A stretch of 64,000 nucleotides of DNA from assembly GCA_964036155.1 (NCBI GenBank), contig OZ038423.1, positions 17,437,249-17,501,248 of the forward strand. The letters run 5' to 3'. The translations under genes were made by a program, and so were the position numbers. Shown here in pieces: positions 11,001 to 19,178 of the stretch. The stretch's first letter is position 1, and every line of letters begins with the position of its first letter. Below the pieces are notes generated by a model. It was not told where the DNA came from and did not search any database. It saw only the letters and a list, made by a program, of their open reading frames with translations. Origin of the DNA: Diploscapter coronatus. Its lineage: Eukaryota > Nematoda > Chromadorea > Rhabditida > Rhabditidae.

Positions 11001-14000
11001 TCTACTTCAATGCTGAATTTTATCTTAAAAGTAGTCAAATAGTTTATGAATAAGTTCAGACCTGGGTCCGACCAGGGAAACCTTCTGTCCTTCGATCGGC
11101 AAGGGGCCAGGACTACCGGGAGGGCCCATGGGCCCTGGTTCGCCCTATATTTGGAAATATTAGTCGGTAAATGAATCACCTTTTCTCCTTTCTCCCCAGG
11201 ATTGCCTCTCGGGCCGACTATTGATCCAGTGCCACTAAACTCTCTCGGACCAGGAGGCCCTGGCATGCCTGGCGGCCCAATATCACCCTGTTTTTGATCG
11301 ATTTATCACAAGCTATGCGATTTTATATCAATTAAAATTAATTGGAAGTAGCTTAATATCATTAGGAATTGCTTCAAATTGAGATTTTCCTGATTATGGT
11401 ATGAAATTTGGCTCTAGATATTCACAAAATGGTGATAGGCTAAAATCATTTGAACGAACCCATTTAGTAGAAACTTTCTAAATTTAGGCATGAATTTCAA
11501 ACTTTAAGGTTGAGATATGCGTTAAAGTGAATCTAATGATTTAACCTCGCACAATTTGTGAATAATCTTGGAAAGGAAATTTCATTTCTATTCTGAAATT
11601 GTTTACTCATTCTCCCCTTCCTGAAATGAATGCATTTAGGGTACATGAGCAGATTATGTCGATTACATTTGATCATGAGCATTAGATCAATGAAAATTGA
11701 AACTAGAAAAATGAGAGCCAAGGCCAAGTTTTGGCCAAAAACAGTATAGAACATATCAGACTAAAATTGAGCTCTAAATGATTCACATTCAGAAATAGTG
11801 AGCGATAATTAGAGAAAGTTGTTGTAAAGATTTGCCATATTATTATTTATAATTAATCCAGATTCTTCATGCCGATACAAAAGAGTCAAGCAGTGTTAAA
11901 TTCTAATGAATCAGTAAGATAAAGATGAAGATTGGAAAAAAAATCCATGAAAAATTGTCTGTTCATGTACCCGAATTAAAAATAAATGAAGTCAAATATA
12001 AACTCACGGGTTCTCCTTTGGGACCAATGCTTCCGATTCCAGGATTTCCAGGCATTCCAATTTCTCCTGGAGGACCTCTGGAATCAGGATCATAAAATAC
12101 TTAACCTCCTAGTGTATCAAAATTCCAAGATTAAAATTACGAAAAATTAATTTTAATCTCGAAGTTTCCTTTAACCCTGGTGAGGTTAAATTGCTTATGA
12201 TTAACCAACCTCGGGCCCTGAAAATTGTTCAATTATTAATGAATATTCTGAAAATAAACATTTTGTATAGTTAATTGAAAAATAGAGATAAAATCAATTT
12301 TGAAAATCAGAGATTTTAGGGGTCCGAATCGATAATAGTCAAATTTAAAATATCACATACAGAGAATCCAGCGTCTCCTCTTTCTCCTTTTGAGCCAGGA
12401 TAGCCATCTCTGCCAGGGGGTCTTGAAAATAGAATCATTAGATTATTAGATCGTGAATTCGAGATAGAAATTTAGAATATGGACGAAAAACTTATCTGGC
12501 AAGCCGGGCATACCTAAATTTCGAAAATTATTGAATGAGTTAGTTTTAAAATTCATTTTGAGAGCAATAAAAACTAAGTTGCAGTCAAAATGGTCTTGAT
12601 AAATCAGTAACTTTTACCAGGAACGCCGCTGTTTCCCTTCTCACCGGGAAGTCCTAAAAATAATGATAAATCGAATAAAATTCTTTTCGATTTCTCTTTT
12701 AAAATTTACCTGGTGGTCCCCAAGCAGGTTCACCAGCGTCACCCTTGTCACCAGGAGTACCAGGGAAGCCGGGTAATCTATATTTAGAATATGCATTAGA
12801 CAAGGTGAACTAATTATGAGGTAAAAAGTTTAATACTACTGATCAGATAGGTGAAGAATAATTGCGTTTTTCTTTCAAAGCATAGTGAAATATTTCGACA
12901 GATCTTTCCAGCGAACTAATGGTTAAACTTACCCAGGCGGTCCCATTCTACCGGGGATACCTGAAATTTTAATCACTATTCGATGTTCTCAAGTTATAAG
13001 TGATCAGTTTTTTTGCCTATACAAAATTATATTACAAACGAGCCTTGGTCTTTGCTTCGCAAAAGCTCCAAAACGAACAAATTTCAAATCAATCACAGAA
13101 ACAAACAATAGTCGATAAAAAGCAAAAATAAACAGCGACCCCCTCGCTCATCCTTTTCGATAACGACCAGTTCATCTGCAAAGCTTGGCCGCCTATGCAT
13201 TTCCAATTCGAGACTAATTTACTAATTTTGGATACAAAACTAGCCTTTATAGAAGAACGAAAACAGTTTTTTACCACAAATTAACATATATCTAACCAAA
13301 ACCGATCGAGCCTTTACGTTGCCACCTCCATTGAATTGCCTATCTAACTAATGCTGAAAACCGCATCCCGATCCAATAATCACATCATCAGAGCTAAGCT
13401 TGGACAAACACACAAACAAACAGACAAACTCAACAAAAATACTAATTGGTTAGGCTTGAAGGTCTTGAAAAACTAGACCAATCTTCCTGTTTATCGTGAT
13501 TTAACTAAAAATTTTAGAACTGTTAATATCTCACCGGGAGCACCGTCAGTTCCGTTGCAGCCATCCCAGCTAAAAATAATTCTTTATATTAAAAGTAAGC
13601 TAGATAAACTTACCCAGGGGCTCCTGCAATCCATTTCTATAGTCGTTTTAAATCAGAAGTTAAGGTTAATTCTAAGGTTAAAATAATAGAACTTTAAACT
13701 CAGAATTAACTTTAACTCAAGGTTTAAATCGACTATCAAAGTCCAAACCTGGAGGGCCGGGCTCTCCTAAATTAAAAAAATGATGATCGAGTAAATATAA
13801 AATGTTCTTTAATTCAATTTAAAGGCAACTCGTAAATATTGTGATGCCATATCGTGAGCTATCGTTCTGATACTATTTCGCCTTACTTTTCTTCCCTCTC
13901 TTATCCCTAATTACAGCACACATCCTCACACCATTTACGAATTGTCAAGTTTAAATAATTTTTAGATTATCAAATATCGATATTATTTCACTTTAATTTT

Positions 14001-17000
14001 AAAAAATTAGATTATAAATCTCACCAGGTCTTCCGTTTAGACCATCAGCCCCGGGGAAACCAGGAACTCTGAATAAAAATTATTAGATTAGATAATGAAC
14101 ATATTGAAAAAATATAAGTTTGCAATTGGGACTTGGTATAATAAGACACAAACTCTTTGAAACTTACCCGATTGGGCCCCTGTCTCCTTTGATTCCAACA
14201 GGACCGGGGGGACCTAAATTTCAATCGGTTAATCTTTGGGATTATTTAGGCTTATGATTAATTTTATGATAAGAAAATTCTCACCCATAGCTCCTTTTTG
14301 ACCCTTCGGACCAGCTAGACCTTCAGGTCCAGGAAAACCGCGAATTCCCGGCGATCCGCTTGGGCCTTGGGGCCCGGGGGCACCCTTAAATGGTTTATTG
14401 TAAGTTAAATCTAGGATTGTTGATCATCTTTATTTTATAAATTTTTAGTAACATTGAGTTCAGTTAGTCGATATTTCGACGTACAAATTATCTGGACAAT
14501 TTAAAAAAAAAAAAATTTAGAATTATTGAACATCTTAATTAAAGAAAATAAACCTATACGAGAGAAGATGGAGGTAATAATTTTCATGACAAAGCAGATT
14601 GCGTGAATTTTTGGTAATCATTCTCAATAGGACTAACTCAAACGAAATATGGCAAGATGCAAGGTATTCTATTTGAATCGCTGGTATGGTTCTTAATTTC
14701 ATTGCCTGAATTATCTACTAGTAATTTTGCATTTCATTCCACATATCGATTATCGTACTGATTATATTCTTAGATCAAGGTTCAGGTCCGTAAAGAACTC
14801 AAAGGATTTTTCATATCTGTCAAGTTGATAATAATTTTTCCCTGAAAGTCGAGAGATCAGACTTCACATTTTTGCTGCACCAGAGTCCGGAAGCTAAAAG
14901 ATAATACCGAGTGGCACATTTTTACATCGCTACCAAAAAAATAAAAATTTCGTGCGAACTGCGAACAACTGTCTTTGGATTTTTCTTTTGATGATATGAA
15001 GAATAGGGCTGATCCTCATAGTCGATTTTGTTTCAAAGCTAGCCTTTGGGTCATGAAAATAATGAAAAAGTTGAGGCTTGTAATTTTGATCGCATTATTG
15101 GTAGACACAAGTAAAACAAGTCAAGTTTCAAGATTCTTGATCCACAAGATGCTATTGATTCAAAATGGCATATCGGCAAAGTGAGTGAAATTTAATCTAA
15201 TGAAAATATCCGGTAGTTTTATTAGAAAATTATAAGCTGATCGATAATGAAAAATAACATAATAAATTAGGGAATATTATCCTGTTCATAATGAATTTCA
15301 GTAAAATTTAAACCACTGATTTGTCACAAAATTCCTTGATTTTGAATGATAGACAAGCTGATGAAAGAGATAATTTGAAACATTAATTAGAAAATAATGC
15401 CTTTGGAATCAAATATGAGCATTTTCTTTCAGAAATTTCTACATAGCTTGAAGCAAGAGCAAGATTAGCTCTTCAAATATGATTATGATACCATTAGTGT
15501 ATTGGAACATCAATTTGTGAAAAAATTGAATATCTTATTTCAGAACAAAATTGGAGATGGAATGAAGCGCAATATAGATCTCTAATGCGTATGTTTTCCT
15601 TGCACTTTAGGATGATGTTTTGATTAGTCTCTAATCTTTACATCGGTTAGTGAGCAGATTTTGGCATGTGAATCTTGTGATAGGATTTTGCATTGTTAAG
15701 GCTTTTTAGTTTCAAAATGAACGGTTTTTATAGATCTTCACATTCTTCTGTTTTGTACATATATTTTTCGATTGCTATTTTTCTTTGTTATTTTCCGTTA
15801 CAGCTTTTCACTTTTACTATCCATCAAAGATTCTGTCTTGATCGTAGAGATTCAGAAATATTACAGCATGTGCAGCTATTGTCTGTGACTGCATGGCTTG
15901 GAGAACTAATAATAATTGCGCGCTGAGGATATTCATCTAATCGATACTTGCGGCTATCATTTGGTGTCTGGCACATCTTCTCCTCCATTCACTCAATCTG
16001 GCTCTAAAAGTTCACTTGGATGTGAGGCAGACAGCTGCGCTTTGCATCCAGTGCATTCCGAGATTGATGTAAAGCCATTGATTGGGAGACAGATTTAGAG
16101 GCAGAACCCTGAGATAAAGGAGATACAGAGGATGAGGGTATAAATCGAGAGAAGAATCGATTGGTCGAAAGAGATCAGAGGGGAGAGGAGAAGCTGCAAA
16201 TTGGAGGAAAGGCTGGCGTGGCAAAGAGGACACAATTACACATGCCATTATGCGAGAAGAGCATAGCTAACAGAACGCATTAGGTCTGCAGATCGAGGTT
16301 GAAAGGGAGTGACAGGAAGAGCGATCCAGTGACATTCGACCTGCCTGCACAGATCAAGCACAAGCACGCGCAAAACATCACTGCTCTCCTGGAAATAGAC
16401 CTGAAGAGACCTGAAGAGAGCAGAAGAGAGGATATGTGAAACTGAAACAAAAACTGAGCATGTCATGAGAGAAGAGAAGAGGACAGTGTAATGAGGAATG
16501 AGCACAGGAACAACGGCACAAAATGGATAGCGCATAGTAAACTGATACATTGACTATTTTCGAAAAAACGAATCAATAAATAATGCATAATTATGAAATA
16601 GACTTCAAATATAGACTCACCATAGATCCCTTTTCACCAACGCAAAAACAGCCTCGATTGGAGCAGTCGCGACATGTTGCTTGCTAAAATTCTATTGTTG
16701 AGGAAAATATCGAATTACAGAATGCTATTGATCTGTTGTTTCAGATGTATTTTGATGGTTACAAAAGATATCTATTGTACTTTGAATAGGTCAATATTTA
16801 GATTACAAGTTGTGCATAATTGAAGTAAGCATGAGCAAGAAATCATCTAGAAACAGAATGCACATAGAATCACGCTCACGACAATTTGAAAGCTTCTCCA
16901 GAGTTCCGCCTTTGATAATAAGGCCTTCTACACTAGTTACTCTTACCCTTCTGCAGAAGTTACCCTCTTTTTTCTCTTCCCTATATTATTTTTCAGAAAA

Positions 17001-18485
17001 AATAATCGTACACACTTCCAAACAAGTTCAAAATTAACCTAAACGCATCGAACTTCAGGAATTTCAGACCTTCTAAATCGGAATTTGAAGGCCGAAATTT
17101 CTTACTGAATTTCAGTTGCTTTCTAATTGATTTAGCAATTTTATGCTATCAACTGATAGTATTCAAATGTCAAATGCTCAAGTTGATCTTCAGATTGTTC
17201 GCTGACTCAAAATCTGTTATTTTCATTTTTTCATATTTAAAAATCAAAGTTCCGGTATTTTTCTGAAGATTCGATTTCCGATGTCGGTTTCGAAATTTTC
17301 CCAGTTTAAGAACATATGCCCTGTCTTTTACAAATAAAACTGGTACGGTCATTCTGTTTGCCCTACAGTATTCGAACAATTTTCCCTTTCCCTTACTTTC
17401 TCTGTCTCTCTTCCATCTCTCCGCTTTGCTCCAAACCAATGGGAGATTTCGTAAAAATAAACAATTCTTTTGCGAAATGCTCTGCCTGATCTTTTCAAAG
17501 TACAATAGATCAATTATTTTCTGCAACAGAATTGAGTGATGAATATTGAAGTGAACTCAGCAATTTAGAAATGACGTAATGATGTGAGCTCATAAAGTTG
17601 AAGCGAAGTGGGTGAAAGATGAAGAGTTCCCGTCATTGCGTCAAATCCAAGCTTTGTTAATGAACTCTTCTTACCGAATCAATCGACTGCAAAATACTTA
17701 GAAGGAATAAAAATGTCGGCAGAAGAGGCCTGAATATAGAATCCGTCATTGATTAGGGAATTCAAATGAAGATATCGATTCATCAACTTTGATTGTTTCG
17801 AAGAACTCTCTCCAGAAACTGCCGTATAATTACACGGATGCGAAATATGCCGAACATCTGTCTCTAACTTCTTCGAATACTTGACACATTCATTCCATAA
17901 TTTATTGGAATAAATCGATGAAAACGATGATTGATTCTCTATAGTTATCATGAAAGAATTCCGATGATTGACACTTTTTTGTTTTTCTGTCAAACTCTGA
18001 CAACTAACTCAAAAATCAATCATATTACGGAAAGAAGTTTGATACGAAAAAGTTCTAGCGCATCATATTTCACTCGCTTTCTGATTTCCGAAATGTTGCG
18101 AACGTTTTATGCTAACAATTTTTTTGGATCTTCGTAAAGCCCTAGATGCAAAGCAAAGCTGATTTTCATCAATATTCGCTCTTAAAATTAGCATACATCG
18201 ATTTTATTGAAGCACGTATCACTCATCTTTCCTGGATAAACAGTTGATATAAAAATGTTCTCAATTTAGCGGTACAGATTCCAAATTTCGAAATTTCAAA
18301 TGCCGAAATATTTGACTAAGAATCGCAAAAAAAAATCATAATAGAAGTACAAGCTCCTGGAGAAAAAGCAAGTTGATAGAATGGAATACGGTAATCCAAG
18401 CTATAATAATGATGAGGAGCTTACCATATAGGTGGCACTCTGAGCCGCATGTTGCCTGCTTTTGTGGCTACTGGCTGCAGGCTGC
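2022..18485 (-). CDS. Type IV collagen alpha chain, N-terminal part, 54 exons resolved
   Basis: Basement-membrane collagen. From the N-terminus: exon 54 (16621-16683) encodes a Cys-rich 7S-like stretch QATCRDCSNRGCFCVGEKG, exon 53 starts Gly-X-Y, and exons 49-48 give GAPGWDGCNGTDGAPG, matching the GCNGTKG block of collagen IV. About 800 residues of interrupted Gly-X-Y follow (for example GGTCSVCSPG at exon 18). Exons, right to left: 16621-16683, 14285-14384, 14168-14213, 14025-14068, 13749-13766, 13614-13623, 13535-13569, 12933-12960, 12710-12777, 12618-12653, 12496-12513, 12361-12422, 12210-12217, 12008-12077, 11180-11287, 11062-11144, 10916-10943, 9970-10024, 9728-9808, 9549-9575, 9367-9421, 9222-9273, 9042-9081, 8862-8897, 8602-8636, 8439-8484, 8033-8076, 7298-7334, 7113-7130, 7016-7033, 6760-6828, 6600-6653, 6370-6402, 6233-6258, 6029-6065, 5898-5915, 5349-5411, 5197-5241, 4784-4846, 4524-4550, 4375-4401, 4187-4234, 4063-4079, 3939-3966, 3740-3766, 3540-3583, 3460-3496, 3332-3358, 3196-3255, 3003-3037, 2799-2885, 2577-2640, 2430-2474, 2022-2093. 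A 5' exon at 18425-18485 (ending ATYM|) is tentative and no signal peptide was found. The rest of the helix and the NC1 domain are not seen and must lie left of the window. Confidence 0.88.
2094..2429 (-). other. Collagen intron with AT...AA ends
   Basis: Exon edges CCAG|ATAAGTC and TTTTAA|GAGTGCC. Only this cut restores GIP-GVP-G. The GT four bases downstream with the AG one base further would stay in frame but give GIPDKVPG, breaking the repeat. Confidence 0.75.
3256..3331 (-). other. Collagen intron with AT...AG ends, 76 nt
   Basis: CCAG|ATAAGTTT ... ATTTTAG|GCCTGAAAG. The junction gives GMP-GLK-GEA-G. Using the GT at +5 would shift the frame. Confidence 0.7.
3767..3938 (-). other. Collagen intron with AT...AA ends, 172 nt
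   Basis: CCAG|ATAAGTTTTC ... TATTTTAA|GACAAGATG. The junction gives GLP-GQD-GLS-G. Confidence 0.75.
4080..4186 (-). repeat. Introner-like intron with terminal inverted repeats
   Basis: Begins GTTCGATATTCATTCGTG and ends ACAACTATGAATATACTTGC then AG. The two ends are inverted repeats (TTCAT...GTTTTAATC with AGTTTAAAAC...ATGAA) continuing to a TTAGTTCTTAG / CTAAGAACTAA core. Inserted in phase 1 in a glycine codon; the downstream exon is only 17 nt. Confidence 0.75.
4402..4523 (-). other. Collagen intron with AT...AA ends, 122 nt
   Basis: CCAG|ATATGTTTTA ... TTCTTTTAA|GAATCGACG. The junction gives GPP-GID-GLP-G. The donor is ATATGT rather than ATAAGT. Confidence 0.72.
4847..5196 (-). other. 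Collagen intron with GT...AT ends, 350 nt
   Basis: GATCGAG|GTAAATAA ... AAATTTCAT|GACTTCCCG. The junction gives GDR-GLP-GVP-G. No AG occurs close upstream of the junction; a CCTAAT branch-like motif lies about 20 nt before it. Confidence 0.7.
5412..5897 (-). other. Collagen intron with AT...AA ends, 486 nt
   Basis: CCAG|ATAAGTTTT ... CTGTTTTAA|GCCAGAAAG. The junction gives GIP-GQK-GDR-G. Confidence 0.75.
5916..6028 (-). repeat. Introner-like intron with terminal inverted repeats
   Basis: Begins GTCTCGAATTCATAAATG and ends ATCATTTATGAGTGAATTCT then AG. Arms ATTCATAAATGATTTTA and TAAAATCATTTATGA pair; an inner AAATTTAAATCTGGAG / CTGCAGATTTAAAC pair extends the hairpin. The downstream exon is 18 nt. 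Confidence 0.78.
7034..7112 (-). repeat. Introner-like intron with terminal inverted repeats, 79 nt
   Basis: Begins GTTCGACTTTCATAGACG and ends CATCTATGAATCTGCTTGCA then G. Arms TCATAGACGATTTAAACCCA and TGGGTTTAAACCATCTATGA pair over 20 bases with two mismatches, leaving a loop of about 15 bases. It is the cleanest member and separates two 18-nt exons. Confidence 0.85.
8637..8861 (-). other. Collagen intron with AT...AA ends and internal inverted repeats
   Basis: CCAG|ATAAGTTTTT ... CTATTTTAA|GACCCCCAG gives GNP-GPP-GND-G. The intron also holds two hairpins: TTCACATTATC and ATCCATTATC arms at about 8689-8712 and 8750-8773, and a second at about 8788-8828. Confidence 0.75.
8898..9041 (-). other. 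Collagen intron with GT...AT ends, 144 nt
   Basis: CCAG|GTTAGCATT ... TAATTTCAT|GACCCCCC gives GPP-GPP-GLP-G. The last eight intron bases match those of intron 4847-5196. Confidence 0.7.
9082..9221 (-). repeat. Introner-like intron with terminal inverted repeats
   Basis: Begins GTCCGATATTCATAATCG and ends with a CGACTACGAATATGATGG arm before a TTGCAG acceptor. Arms ATTCATAATCGACTTTA and TTAAATCGACTACGAAT pair. It sits in phase 0, unlike most members. Confidence 0.75.
9809..9969 (-). other. Collagen intron with AT...AC ends, 161 nt
   Basis: TCAG|ATGAGTC ... ATTTTTAC|GACAGCCCG gives GLS-GQP-GLP-G. The donor ATGAGT is the U2-type donor with G1 changed to A; it is not the ATATCC of U12 introns. 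Confidence 0.72.
10160..10385. mobile_element. MITE-like palindrome in a collagen intron
   Basis: Arms of about 80 bases: 10178-10255 and 10290-10368 are imperfect inverted copies (TTGATGAAAATC / TTTTCAATTTCATCAA outside, GATGCACACATGCAT / ATGTGCATGTGTGCATC inside), with a loop of about 30 bases. No coding capacity. Target-site duplication not clear. It lies in the 0.9 kb intron 10025-10915. Confidence 0.7.
10425..10680. repeat. Degenerate repeat cluster with GACAGAATGAC and CGTCAAATCCAG units
   Basis: GACAGAATGAC is repeated at about 10434-10455 and again near 10502. GTCAAATCCAGG occurs at about 10569 and 10624, and an inverted relative (CTGGACTTGACGAAACG) at about 10480. A related CATTGCGTCAAATCCAA is at about 17634. 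Low-copy dispersed repeat of unknown class. Confidence 0.4.
10944..11061 (-). repeat. Introner-like intron with terminal inverted repeats
   Basis: Begins GTCTGAACTTATTCATAAAC and ends CTAGTTTATGAATATGATTA then CAG. Arms ATTCATAAACTATTTGACT and AGTCATCTAGTTTATGAAT pair. Inserted in phase 2, in an Arg codon. Confidence 0.78.
12078..12209 (-). repeat. Introner-like intron with terminal inverted repeats beside an 8-nt exon
   Basis: Begins GTTGGTTAATCATAAGCAAT and ends with TTTTATGATCCTGATTCCAG. Arms ATCATAAGCAATTTAACCTC and GAGGTTAAGTATTTTATGAT pair; an inner hairpin around ATTAATTTTAATC follows. The exon before it is GGCCCGAG only. Confidence 0.75.
12423..12495 (-). other. Collagen intron with AT...AA ends, 73 nt
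   Basis: CCAG|ATAAGTTTTTC ... CTATTTTCAA|GACCCCC gives GLP-GPP-GRD-G. A CTAATGATT branch-like motif lies about 20 nt before the end. Confidence 0.75.
13624..13748 (-). repeat. Introner-like intron with terminal inverted repeats beside a 10-nt exon
   Basis: Begins GTTTGGACTTTGATAGTCG and ends ACTATAGAAATGGATTGCAG. Arms ATAGTCGATTTAAACC and the TTTAAAACGACTAT end pair, then TTAACTTTAAC / GTTAAGGTTAA inside. It shares TAGTCGATTTAAACC with intron 7034-7112. Confidence 0.78.
14385..16620 (-). other. 2.2 kb collagen intron
   Basis: Separates the Cys-rich N-terminal exon from the first Gly-X-Y exon. The part near 16100-16500 is purine-rich on + and gives spurious open frames. No exon or element was recognised in it. 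Confidence 0.5.
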
Positions 18486-19178
18486 CTGTGCAAGGTGGAA
18501 GCCAAAGGCAAAGACAAAGCGATGAAGGCAAAGGGATCTGAAAATCTGGAGGCGGGACTCACAGCAAATGTGAAGCTTAGACAGAAAGACAGAGAATGAG
18601 AGGGGAGGGGAAGAATAAGAAATGGCACAGAAGCACAGGGGGAACAGCTCTCTGCAAAGAGAGGAGAGGAAGGGAAGGTGTAAAGCCAATCCCAATCCCA
18701 GCAGAGCCAAGCAGCCAAGAGGCACAACCAAACGGACTCAATGATAAATTTCCCATCAATTCAGTCTATCGGGCCATTGAATCGACCCTCTCGACACATA
18801 AATATAACCACTCCCATCACATACTTACACATCGATTTATTGAACTCCAACCCGCATAATTGACAACAAAAGAGAAACAAATCGAAAAAATGATTCCGGC
18901 AATTTGAACTATTTGTAAAATTAAAAATTTGCTTATTCATAAATAACTTCGATATAGTAAACTGAAAATTACTTCTTACTAATTATGAAATATCGTAAAA
19001 TAAAATTCGATCTAAAGTGAAGATCAGCTTTAGAGATAGTTTTGAATCGAACACACAACATACAGGAACAATTTCGCTATTTGCCCTAGTTGTGCTTAGT
19101 TCACTTTCTACCTAGTCATTTCTGATATTTCAAATTGTCAGAATTCAGATAAATTTAAATAAATATAAAATGACATAT
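18486..19178 (-). promoter_or_regulatory. Upstream region of collagen gene with pyrimidine tract
   Basis: On the collagen strand 18590-18690 is a run of C and T. No ATG opens in frame with exon 18425-18485 up to 18727, so the true first exon or signal-peptide exon is not identified. The rest holds nothing I can name. Confidence 0.3.

Noticed and set aside
2094..12495. Canonical GT-AG reading of the AT...AA introns (donor GT at +5, AG one base later)
   Set aside because: It keeps frame but replaces a Gly by Asp-Lys or Asp-Ile in all six cases and uses poor donors such as GTTTTC; the AT...AA cut gives a perfect Gly each time. Only cDNA can settle it.
12778..12932. Collagen intron ending TATA
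   Set aside because: The upstream exon ends in phase 2 (CCTGG|GTAAGT), so TATAG|ATTACC is an ordinary AG acceptor.
16012..16550. Open frames on the minus strand in a collagen intron
   Set aside because: They are purine/pyrimidine-biased sequence inside an intron with no domain or splice context.
2022..16683. Sequencing or assembly error as the cause of odd splice sites
   Set aside because: The changes recur with the same local sequence (ATAAGT...TTTTAA, AATTTCAT) at separate sites and always substitute the end bases without shifting length.
17170..17526. 118-codon frame in a collagen intron
   Set aside because: No recognisable features and no ATG context beyond chance in AT-rich DNA.
18401..18727. 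Signal peptide of collagen in the frame leading to ATYM
   Set aside because: It has a hydrophobic run (FAFIALSLPLAS) but no in-frame ATG up to 18727; the first exon stays unassigned.
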